48,291 nt of DNA, from NCBI GenBank assembly GCA_945860945.1, contig CAMASG010000011.1:1-48291 (forward strand), read 5' to 3'. Below, in pieces: positions 8,127-14,932 of this stretch (positions within the stretch are counted from its first letter, which is position 1; every line of letters starts with the position of its first letter). The position numbers and the translations under genes were made by a program. The notes under the pieces were generated by a model, which had not been told where the DNA came from, did not search any database, and worked only from the letters and a program-made list of their open reading frames with translations. The DNA comes from Akkermansia muciniphila. Its GTDB lineage: Bacteria; Verrucomicrobiota; Verrucomicrobiia; Limisphaerales; SIAT01.

Positions 8127-9953
8127 ATGCGCCCGATGAATTTGCGTTCCGTTTTTTGTTTGGCCACTGCACTCGTCACTGTTGCCGCTGCCACAAATCT
8201 TTCCGCTCAACACCACGAAGGCCACGGCGAGAAGACCGTCACCAAAGTCGAGAAGCCGATTGTCTTCCTCGATAAAAGCCCCGCGATCGTGAAGTTCCAG
8301 ATCGGCCGCCTCTCCAACGAACAGCTCCTGCTCGTGGACCGCGAACCGTCGCATCCGAAGTTCGCGCCCGTGTACGACGCCATCCTCTCGCGCGCCAAGA
8401 TGCCCGCCAAGTTCCGCGTCGAAGCGGTCGCCGCGCTGGCGAAGATTCGCAAGACCGATGAACCGACCGAAATCCTCGCCGCACTCGGTCGACTCGACCC
8501 CGAGAAAAGCCCCGGCGTGTTGCCCGAACTCGCCGCCCTGCTCGTTGCTCAAAAATCTGAAACACTGAAGAAAAATCAGCCCTCCATCGAATCACTCGCT
8601 GGTGGCGACGGCCCAGACTCCGCGCGCCAAGCCGCTTTCGCCGCGCTCGCCGTCATCCAACCCGCAGACATCGTCTGGACCTTCGCACAAAACAAACCCG
8701 GCGCGGTCAACGTTCTGCTCAATGCTCTACCACTCGTGCCCGACGCGACGAAACGTGCCGCGTTCTTCCCGAAGATTACGACGTTGCTCAAAGCCGGCAC
8801 GGAAGCGCCCGCTTGCGCCCGCGCGCTCGCATCCATCCCGAAAGACGCGTGGCCTGCCGGAGAGCTGCAGCCGATTGCCGACGCCCTGCTCGCCGCGGCG
8901 AAAAAGACTCCGGAAGCGCAGCGCACGCAGAATGATTTTCTCGACCTTCGCCAGCTCGCTCAAAATCTCGCCACGCGTCTGCCGAAGGAAAACGGTATGG
9001 CCGTGCGCAAATCGTTCGCCGCGCTCGGCGTGAACGTGCTGCGCCTGCGCACCGTGTACGAGCAGATGTTCTTCGACAAAACGCTGTTCGTGGTCGAAGC
9101 CGGTAAGCCGATCGAATTGATTTTTGAAAACACCGATGCGATGCAACACAACTGGGTCCTCGTCGCGCCGGACGCGGTGGAAGAGATCGGCGCCGCGGCG
9201 GAAAAGATGCAGCCGACACCCGACGCGCAGGGCCGGGTGCATGTGCCCGTCTCGCCGAAGGTGCTGCAGGCGACGAAAATGTTGAACTCCGGCGACATCG
9301 TACGGTTGCGTTTCATCGCCCCGGCCAAGCCCGACAAGTATCCATACATCTGTTCCTATCCCGGCCACGCGCTGCGCATGCGCGGCACGCTGCTCGTGGT
9401 GCCGGATTTGGAACAGTATCTCGCCACGGCTGCGCCCGAAGTGCCGGAGCCGACCATCACGGAATGGAAACTCGCGGACTTCGCCGCCGATTTGTCGAAG
9501 TCGCTCAGCGTTCGCAACGCCACCAAGAGCAAAGAACTTTTCACGGCGAACTGCGCCACGTGCCATCAACTCGGCAAAGAGGGCGCGGAGTTCGGACCGA
9601 ACCTCGCCGGCGTGCTCGCGAAATACAAAGGCGACCGCAAAGCCGTGTTTGAGCAGATTCTCGATCCGTCAAAGAACATCGAGGAACGCTATCGCAACCA
9701 CAGCTTCGAGTTGGGCGATGAGCTGAGCATCTCGGGCCTGATCCTGCTTGAGGACGCGACGACGGTGACGGTGCAGACCGGCCCCAACGCGGTACAGAAG
9801 TTGAAGAAGAGCGAAATCAAAAGCCGCCGTTCCTCGACTGTGTCGCTGATGCCGGCGGGGTTGCTGAACATTTTCTCGAAGGAACAAATTCTCGACCTGC
9901 TCGGCTACATCGAGTCTGGCAGCAGCGCGCAGCCAAAGTCCTCCAAAAAGTAA
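8127..9953 (+). CDS. Exported HEAT / azurin-like cupredoxin / cytochrome c fusion protein
   Basis: A 608-residue periplasmic electron carrier. The signal peptide covers about residues 1-27. Residues 55-290 are helical HEAT-like. Residues 300-425 are an azurin-type cupredoxin: MQHNWVL gives the first copper His (H341), and CSYPGHALRM gives C409, H414 and M418 with exactly the C-x4-H-x3-M spacing of azurin. Residues 462-596 are a cytochrome c with CATCH (476-480) and a likely axial Met in SLMPAGLL (M575). A copper centre and a haem in one chain imply internal electron transfer. The gene follows the dehydrogenase-like gene in the same direction, so it probably accepts electrons from it (inference). 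M1 and M4 are both possible starts; the outermost is used. Confidence 0.88.
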   Translation: MRPMNLRSVFCLATALVTVAAATNLSAQHHEGHGEKTVTKVEKPIVFLDKSPAIVKFQIGRLSNEQLLLVDREPSHPKFAPVYDAILSRAKMPAKFRVEAVAALAKIRKTDEPTEILAALGRLDPEKSPGVLPELAALLVAQKSETLKKNQPSIESLAGGDGPDSARQAAFAALAVIQPADIVWTFAQNKPGAVNVLLNALPLVPDATKRAAFFPKITTLLKAGTEAPACARALASIPKDAWPAGELQPIADALLAAAKKTPEAQRTQNDFLDLRQLAQNLATRLPKENGMAVRKSFAALGVNVLRLRTVYEQMFFDKTLFVVEAGKPIELIFENTDAMQHNWVLVAPDAVEEIGAAAEKMQPTPDAQGRVHVPVSPKVLQATKMLNSGDIVRLRFIAPAKPDKYPYICSYPGHALRMRGTLLVVPDLEQYLATAAPEVPEPTITEWKLADFAADLSKSLSVRNATKSKELFTANCATCHQLGKEGAEFGPNLAGVLAKYKGDRKAVFEQILDPSKNIEERYRNHSFELGDELSISGLILLEDATTVTVQTGPNAVQKLKKSEIKSRRSSTVSLMPAGLLNIFSKEQILDLLGYIESGSSAQPKSSKK

Positions 9954-9980
9954 ACAAGAGGCACGAGCGAAGCCTCTGTT
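9952..9980 (+). terminator. Terminator hairpin after the azurin-cytochrome gene
   Basis: AGAGGC (9957-9962) pairs with GCCTCT (9972-9977) across a 9-nt loop. A-rich flank upstream and GTTT downstream extend the stem with one bulge. It overlaps the stop codon region of the upstream gene. Moderately strong. Confidence 0.55.
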
Positions 9981-9991
9981 TCACCGAAAAC

Positions 9992-10020
9992 AAAAAGGGC
10001 GGCTGGTATTCCAGCCGCCC
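9992..10020 (-). terminator. Terminator for the convergent Gfo/Idh gene
   Basis: GGGCGGCTGG (9997-10006), loop TATT, CCAGCCGCCC (10011-10020) is a perfect 10-bp stem. Read on the minus strand it ends in TTTTTG (from 9996-9992 downwards), a good U-tract. On the plus strand it could act as a backup terminator without a proper T run. Confidence 0.85.
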
Positions 10021-10064
10021 TTCGTAATTGAGAGGATTGTCCGCGCTGCGCCGAGTTTTCCGAA

Positions 10065-11492
10065 TCAGAGCGTCCAACCAGGGCGATAGTCGCGCTTCAC
10101 GAGTCGCGCCACGTCCATGTTCTTCGCCTTCATGTTCGGGCCGTCCCAGTCGAGCTTCTTGCCGGTGCCCACGCGGACGGCGATGCAGCCGAGCAGGATG
10201 ATCTCCGTGAGGTAGGCCGAGATGGCGAAGTTCGAGTAAGGAGTCGCTCCGCCTTTGCAGGCGTCCACCCATTCCTTGTAGTGGCCGCCGACGCACTTGG
10301 TGAACTTCTCGGGAATCGCCGCGACCGCGCCGTGTTCCTTTTGGGACTTCATGGCCTTCTCATCGTTGAGGCGCATGTAGAACGAGGAGCCGTAGTCGTC
10401 CGCCGAGTAGAGTCGGCCTTTGGTGCCGACGACGAGGCAGCCGCTGGAGGGCAACGTGGCGGGCTTCGGGTTGCCATTCTTGTCCTTCTGTCCAGCAGAG
10501 AGAGCGATGATGTCGCTCACAATGTCGTCGTGCGGACGGAATGCCTTCACGTCCGCGTCGTTGGGCTTGCCATCATACCACCAGAACTTCAGCGGGGGCA
10601 GACCGTCGCGCTCAGGGAACTCGAAGCGGATGCGCGAGGACTTCGCGTAAGTCTCGGCGTGGTTATCGGAAACCGCCTCGGCCTCGATGACCGTCGGATA
10701 ACCGAGCTTGAGCGCGCGGAACGGCATGTTGACCGTGTGGCAAGCCATGTCGCCGAGAGCGCCAGTGCCGAAGTCCTTCCAACCGCGCCAGCCGAACGGA
10801 TGATAGCCTTTGTTGTAGGGACGCATCGGCGCGGGTCCGAGCCAGAGGTCCCAGTCCAAACTCTCCGGCACGGGCATCGCGCCCATCGGACGGTCAATGC
10901 CCTGCGGCCAGATGGGGCGGTTGCTCCAGACGTGCAACTCGGTCGGCTTGCCGATGATGCCGGCTTGAATGACTTCCACCGCGCGACGCAATCCGTCGCC
11001 GGCGCTGCCTTGATTGCCCATCTGCGTGACGACCTTCTTCTCGACCGCGAGCAGGCGCAGATGGCGCGCCTCAGCCACGGAGTGCGTGAGCGGCTTTTGC
11101 ACGAAGGCGTGCTTGCCCATCTTCATCGCGAGACTCGCGGCGGGGGCGTGGACGTGGTCGGGTGTGGAGACGATGACAGCGTCGAAGCTCTTGCCCATCT
11201 CTTCGTAAAGCTTGCGGTAGTCGCTGAAGCCTTTCGCGGTGGGGTATTTCGCGAGGCGGCTCTTGAGCGTATTAGCATCGACGTCGCAGAGCGCGACGAT
11301 GTTCGCGCCGGCCTTGGCGCATTCGTCGGTGTCGCTCGAGCCTTTGCCGCCCGCGCCGACGACGACGACGTCCACCTTGCTGTTGAGGTTCTGTCCGCGC
11401 AGGAAAGCCGGCGCGCTGGCGGCGGTGAGTGCCGAGGCGAGCAGCGAGCGGTGGAGGAATTGGCGACGATTCAGTGTCTGGTTGATTTTCAT
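10065..11492 (-). CDS. Gfo/Idh/MocA family oxidoreductase with Tat signal
   Basis: A 475-residue protein whose N-terminus carries a twin-arginine signal, NRRQFLHRS at about residues 8-16, followed by an Ala-rich hydrophobic stretch ending near residue 33. The Rossmann domain starts with VDVVVVGAGGKGSS (about 40-53), then IVALCDVDA and IVSTPDHVHA. The conserved EKP motif is QKPLTHS here, keeping the Lys expected in the active site. The C-terminal alpha/beta domain is of full length. Family members oxidise or epimerise sugars and inositols using tightly bound NAD(P). Tat export with prebound cofactor is common in PVC bacteria. It converges on the dehydrogenase/azurin pair, which may indicate shared sugar metabolism. 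Substrate unknown. Confidence 0.9.
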   Translation of the reverse strand: MKINQTLNRRQFLHRSLLASALTAASAPAFLRGQNLNSKVDVVVVGAGGKGSSDTDECAKAGANIVALCDVDANTLKSRLAKYPTAKGFSDYRKLYEEMGKSFDAVIVSTPDHVHAPAASLAMKMGKHAFVQKPLTHSVAEARHLRLLAVEKKVVTQMGNQGSAGDGLRRAVEVIQAGIIGKPTELHVWSNRPIWPQGIDRPMGAMPVPESLDWDLWLGPAPMRPYNKGYHPFGWRGWKDFGTGALGDMACHTVNMPFRALKLGYPTVIEAEAVSDNHAETYAKSSRIRFEFPERDGLPPLKFWWYDGKPNDADVKAFRPHDDIVSDIIALSAGQKDKNGNPKPATLPSSGCLVVGTKGRLYSADDYGSSFYMRLNDEKAMKSQKEHGAVAAIPEKFTKCVGGHYKEWVDACKGGATPYSNFAISAYLTEIILLGCIAVRVGTGKKLDWDGPNMKAKNMDVARLVKRDYRPGWTL

Positions 11493-11583
11493 AAGGGTGA
11501 TTTGGACGGCGACACCCCTTGGCTACCTTCAACACGAGCTTACGACAAGCGTTTTCCTTTGAAAACGCGAGCGAACGACGGAT

Positions 11584-12639
11584 TCACCGATGCTCGCCCA
11601 TCAACACGTCGGTCTCTTTCAACACGATTGGAAACGGCTCGAGCGGCGTCGGTCGGTCGTGATCGAGAAAATTCTCGCAGACGCGGAAGAAGTCGTCACG
11701 CGTCGTCACGCGCCGGATGTCGTGGAGGAACTGGCCGGTCGGTTCCACGCCGAGGCCGATGAAGTTCATGTACTTCTTCATCTTCTGCACCTGCGACAAC
11801 TCGCGCACGGCGGTCGGAGAAGTCGCCTCGTAAAGTTGGCGCACGTAGTCGAGCACATCGCGGCCCATCGGCACAAAGGGCGTTTCGCCCCGCCGTTGCT
11901 GGCGAATCTGCTGGAAGAGCCACGGGTTGCGGATCGCGCCACGACCGATCATCAAACCTTTCGCTCCGGTGAACCGCAGCACTTCCTCCGCCTTCACCGC
12001 GGAATGAACATTGCCATTCGCCAGCACCGGACACGGCAACGCCAGCACCGCGCGCCCGATGAAATCGTAATGCACCTCGCTCCGATACATCTCGGCGACG
12101 GTGCGGCCATGGACGGTGACGAGGTCAACCGAGTGCTTCGCAAAGATGGGGAGAAGCTCGGCGAACACCTGCGTGTCAGCGAAACCAAGTCGCGTCTTCA
12201 CGGTGAACCTCACCGGCGCGGACACGGCATCCCGCAGCGCACCGAGAATGGCGTCCACGCGCTTCGGCTCACGCAGCAATCCGCCGCCCGCACACTTGCG
12301 ATAAACCACCGGCGCGGGGCAGCCGAGATTCAAATCCACTGCGGCGATAGGGTGCTGCTGCAATTCCTTCGCCGTGCGGACGAGCGCGGGGATGTCGTTG
12401 CCGATCATCTGCGCGATGGCGGGGCGGCCGGTGGGATTCTGCGTGATGGATTCCAAAATCCACGGCTCGAGATGCGACGTGGCGTGGACGCGGAAATACT
12501 CGGTGTAATACAGATCCGCGCCGCCGTACGCAGCCATCAACCGCCAGAACGGCAGGTCGGTCACATCCTGCATCGGAGCCAGCGCGAGAATCGGCTCCGG
12601 ACCGCGCAGCAGTCCGTCGAATTGTGAACAGGGATTCAC
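11584..12639 (-). CDS. tRNA-dihydrouridine synthase (Dus family)
   Basis: A 351-residue flavoenzyme. ALAPMQDVTDLPFWRLM (about 19-35) is the FMN-binding start of the TIM barrel, NLGCPAP holds the catalytic Cys (C107), VKTRLGF and VTVHGRT follow, and MIGRGAIRNPWLF closes the phosphate-binding loop. The C-terminal helical tRNA-binding domain runs to the end. Dus reduces uridines in the tRNA D-loop with NAD(P)H. The TEYFRV stretch resembles DusC-like members, but subfamily is not assigned with confidence. The start lies 9 nt after the MnmD-like stop, so the two form a tRNA-modification operon. Confidence 0.93.
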   Translation of the reverse strand: MNPCSQFDGLLRGPEPILALAPMQDVTDLPFWRLMAAYGGADLYYTEYFRVHATSHLEPWILESITQNPTGRPAIAQMIGNDIPALVRTAKELQQHPIAAVDLNLGCPAPVVYRKCAGGGLLREPKRVDAILGALRDAVSAPVRFTVKTRLGFADTQVFAELLPIFAKHSVDLVTVHGRTVAEMYRSEVHYDFIGRAVLALPCPVLANGNVHSAVKAEEVLRFTGAKGLMIGRGAIRNPWLFQQIRQQRRGETPFVPMGRDVLDYVRQLYEATSPTAVRELSQVQKMKKYMNFIGLGVEPTGQFLHDIRRVTTRDDFFRVCENFLDHDRPTPLEPFPIVLKETDVLMGEHR

Positions 12640-12648
12640 TTCGAGAAA

Positions 12649-13506
12649 CTACCGGAACTGGGGGTGCTGCTGCAATTGTTCCCACGACGCCGGCGACAAC
12701 GGCGCCTGCCGGTAAGACAATCCATCCAACGGCTCGGCGCTGTGCGAACGCTGCGCGCGCTCCAGCCAGCGTCGGCCGAGCGGCTCTTCAATCAGAGAGG
12801 GCGTGTTCGCAGCGAGGGTCGTCTCCTCCTTCTCGCCAGTCGCGTGGCCGGCGCCGACGTGGAATCCCGCGAGCAAAAGCGTCACACGCAGCAGGGTGCT
12901 GCGCGAGTAGGTCGGCAGCGCGCACGGCCGTTCGGGCGAGAGCAGTTGAAACAACCGTGTGAAAAGCGGCAGCGACCACATCGCCGGATTTTTCGCCGGC
13001 GAAAACGGATCGAAGAAGATGGCGTGCGGTTTCGGCAACGTCTCGGCGACAGCGCCGGCGAGGAGCGCGGGGAAATCGCCCAGTCGCAGTTCCCACTCGG
13101 TTCGCTGCGCGCCGTTGGCGAAGGCGATTCGTCCGCGTTCGACCAATTCGCGCGCCGGCGCTTCGTAACCCAGCAAATAGCCAAGCGCTTCGGCGTGATC
13201 GAGAGCAAACCGCAACGGCTCGTTCGTGTGATCGAAGCTGATCAGCCGCAGCGAACAATCCAGCTCGCGTGTGGCGCGCAGGGCCGTCAACGCGTTCGCC
13301 GCCGCGCCGAGGCCGACATCCCAAATGACGAACTCGCCCGCGTGTTCGGCGAGCCGTTCGCGCAAACGAAGTTGCCGCACATAGAGCGCCTCCGCCTCCG
13401 CAGCAGGGCCGATGACCGGATGGAACGTCTCGCGCTCAGCCACCGAATGGAGGCTGTGAACCCCATTGGCCAACCGAACGAGTTGATACTGGGCGGACGT
13501 CGTCAC
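12649..13506 (-). CDS. mnmD: MnmD-like tRNA wobble-uridine methyltransferase
   Basis: A 285-residue SAM-dependent methyltransferase matching the MnmC N-domain/MnmD family. GEFVIWDVGLGAAANALTAL (about 57-76) is the SAM-binding Gly-rich loop. DPFSPAKNPAMW corresponds to the DGFAPAKNPDMW signature of MnmC, and GHATGEKEETTLA to the family's late GxGRKREM region. The enzyme completes mnm5(s2)U at position 34 of tRNAs reading split codon boxes, including Gln, Lys and Glu. There is no fused FAD oxidase domain, so this is the stand-alone type. The start is GTG at 13506; no better ATG is in frame. It lies upstream of the Dus gene and 85 nt from a divergent tRNA-Gln(UUG), one of its expected substrates. 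Confidence 0.8.
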   Translation of the reverse strand: MTTSAQYQLVRLANGVHSLHSVAERETFHPVIGPAAEAEALYVRQLRLRERLAEHAGEFVIWDVGLGAAANALTALRATRELDCSLRLISFDHTNEPLRFALDHAEALGYLLGYEAPARELVERGRIAFANGAQRTEWELRLGDFPALLAGAVAETLPKPHAIFFDPFSPAKNPAMWSLPLFTRLFQLLSPERPCALPTYSRSTLLRVTLLLAGFHVGAGHATGEKEETTLAANTPSLIEEPLGRRWLERAQRSHSAEPLDGLSYRQAPLSPASWEQLQQHPQFR

Positions 13507-13591
13507 CGTGGCAGGATAACAGGGGGGTCAGAGAGTCGCGGCAAAAATCTCTTTGCTGGAGACGCAGGGGAAAGCTAGCTTACCCCCGCAC

Positions 13592-13665
13592 TGACCGATG
13601 GTGTAATGGTAGCACAAGGCCCTTTGGAGGCCTTTGTCATGGTTCGAATCCATGTCGGTCAACCA
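13592..13665 (+). tRNA. tRNA-Gln, anticodon UUG
   Basis: All arms fold. The acceptor stem is TGACCGA (13592-13598) with TCGGTCA (13655-13661), including the U1-A72 pair typical of bacterial tRNA-Gln. The D-stem is GTG/CAC (13601-13603/13613-13615), the anticodon stem AGGCC/GGCCT (13617-13621/13629-13633) with loop CTTTGGA and anticodon TTG at 13624-13626. The T-arm is CATGG/CCATG with TTCGAAT. CCA is encoded (13663-13665). The discriminator base is A, and position 37 is G. Confidence 0.95.
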
Positions 13666-13695
13666 ACTTCTCTCACTTCGACGCTTCACGAAACC

Positions 13696-14427
13696 TCACG
13701 GCTTGCGCACAGGCAAACTCAACCGCTCCGCCAGCAGCTTGCGTATAATCTCATTCTCCATTTCGAGACGGTCGAGCCGCTTTTGTAATTTCTCCAGTTC
13801 AGGAACATTCGACTGAGCGACGTCCGCCTCAATCACCACGCCGTAATCTTCGACGGTAAACTTCGTGGGAATATCCGCGGTACGAACTATTATTTTTAGC
13901 GCTTGGCCAAGCGTGATTCCGCGCAATGGGTGTACGACCCCGCTTATTTTCGCCGTACTAGGTCCCCACAAAATGGGTTCCAAGGTTTTAACGAGTGGCC
14001 GGCCAGTCTTTGGATCCACGACCGATGGAACGGTCCCGGGGACCAGCCGCCCAGGAATCGGCAGACCTGTATTGGGATCAATATGGGGGACGAACTCCAC
14101 CGACGCTGGTACCGGCGTTAACTTGGGCGCGGCGAACAGAAAATTAATGTGAGCCGCATCTGGATCAGCCCGCGCCGCCAGCTTGGCCAGCAAATCCACG
14201 ACTTCGCTCAACGAAAAACCCTCAAGCACACCCAGTTCAGGTATCAGGATGGAATCGAGTTTGGCTTGAATCGCCACCTTTCCGATAACCGCGTTTGCAG
14301 ATGCCTCCACGGCCTTTCCACCAACGGCCTTGGCTGGTGGTCGCACCGGTTGCGTCCGTGCGCTATTGGGGCAAACGAGGGCAACGATAATGCCGAGGAG
14401 GAGTGAGTGGGAAATCGGACGCGTCAT
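13696..14427 (-). CDS. Secreted protein with STN/secretin-N-like domain and coiled-coil tail
   Basis: A 243-residue protein from the ATG at 14427, giving the signal peptide MTRPISHSLLLGIIVALVCP. A TTG at 14469 would only extend it with non-signal residues. The body has two STN-like stretches, SEVVDLLAKLAARADPDAAHINFLF (about 76-100) and the clearer ITLGQALKIIVRTADIP followed by FTVEDYGVVIEAD (about 171-203). This is the helix-then-strand pattern of secretin and TonB-receptor N-terminal domains. Between them lie two short repeats, DPNTGLPIPGRLVP and DPKTGRPLVKTLEP. The tail is a Leu/Glu heptad coiled coil (PELEKLQKRLDRLEMENEI). No secretin barrel is present, so it may be a stand-alone periplasmic adaptor. 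Function unknown. Confidence 0.7.
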   Translation of the reverse strand: MTRPISHSLLLGIIVALVCPNSARTQPVRPPAKAVGGKAVEASANAVIGKVAIQAKLDSILIPELGVLEGFSLSEVVDLLAKLAARADPDAAHINFLFAAPKLTPVPASVEFVPHIDPNTGLPIPGRLVPGTVPSVVDPKTGRPLVKTLEPILWGPSTAKISGVVHPLRGITLGQALKIIVRTADIPTKFTVEDYGVVIEADVAQSNVPELEKLQKRLDRLEMENEIIRKLLAERLSLPVRKP

Positions 14428-14551
14428 AAGGTGTGAGGAGAACGTGTGCCAAGGCTCCGGCAGTGTCAAGTTTGGCGGCCCTACGAGAGATAGAAGAGGG
14501 AATATTTCCGCCCATACGACGGCGGCGGATCAACAGAGGGCTCCGCCCCGA

Positions 14552-14932
14552 TTAACTTCCGGAGTCTTCGTTTGAAAACGAAAAAGCCAGCCACGCCAAC
14601 CACGCGCCAAGCGCGACCGCCGCGAGGCAGAGCACTGTACCAACCCAGCCAAGCGCGATGGGTTTCGCCCAAAGCAACCACACGACCAGCACGGCCAGCA
14701 ACGCATCTGCGGCAAGCAACGACCAACGTAACCGGCCGCGGGCCACGGGTGAAAGCGAGTGCGCAGAATCAGCAGATGCATCGCCGTTCGATACGGTATC
14801 GCGCCGGAGAAAGTTGCCGAGGCCGTGACTGAATTCGGTCGGCGACGCAGCAGCGGGGTCGGTTTGGCCGACGACTTTGCTGCCTTCCATCAAGTTGCCG
14901 AGGCCGCGGCCGAGAACGGGCTTGTTCATCAT
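14552..14932 (-). CDS. Small two-helix membrane protein with ParB-N-terminus-like LGRGLG motif
   Basis: A 126-residue protein starting MMNKPVLGRGLGNLMEGSKV. The ATG at 14932 overlaps the helicase stop as TGATG, giving tight translational coupling; a second ATG follows at 14929. Residues 5-15 resemble the conserved LGRGLxALL peptide at the start of ParB proteins, and a partial copy, HGLGNFLRRD, appears near residue 35. The rest is a polar linker and two membrane helices (LLAADALLAVLVVWLLW and the following WVGTVLCLAAVALGAWLAWLAF). There is no ParB DNA-binding domain. Function unknown; coupling to a SNF2 helicase suggests a chromosome-related role, but that is inference. Confidence 0.72.
   Translation of the reverse strand: MMNKPVLGRGLGNLMEGSKVVGQTDPAAASPTEFSHGLGNFLRRDTVSNGDASADSAHSLSPVARGRLRWSLLAADALLAVLVVWLLWAKPIALGWVGTVLCLAAVALGAWLAWLAFSFSNEDSGS

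Noticed and set aside
13592-13665. tRNA-Gln as an integration site for a mobile element
   Set aside because: No integrase, no repeated tRNA 3' end and no change in base composition on either side. The neighbours look like native genes.
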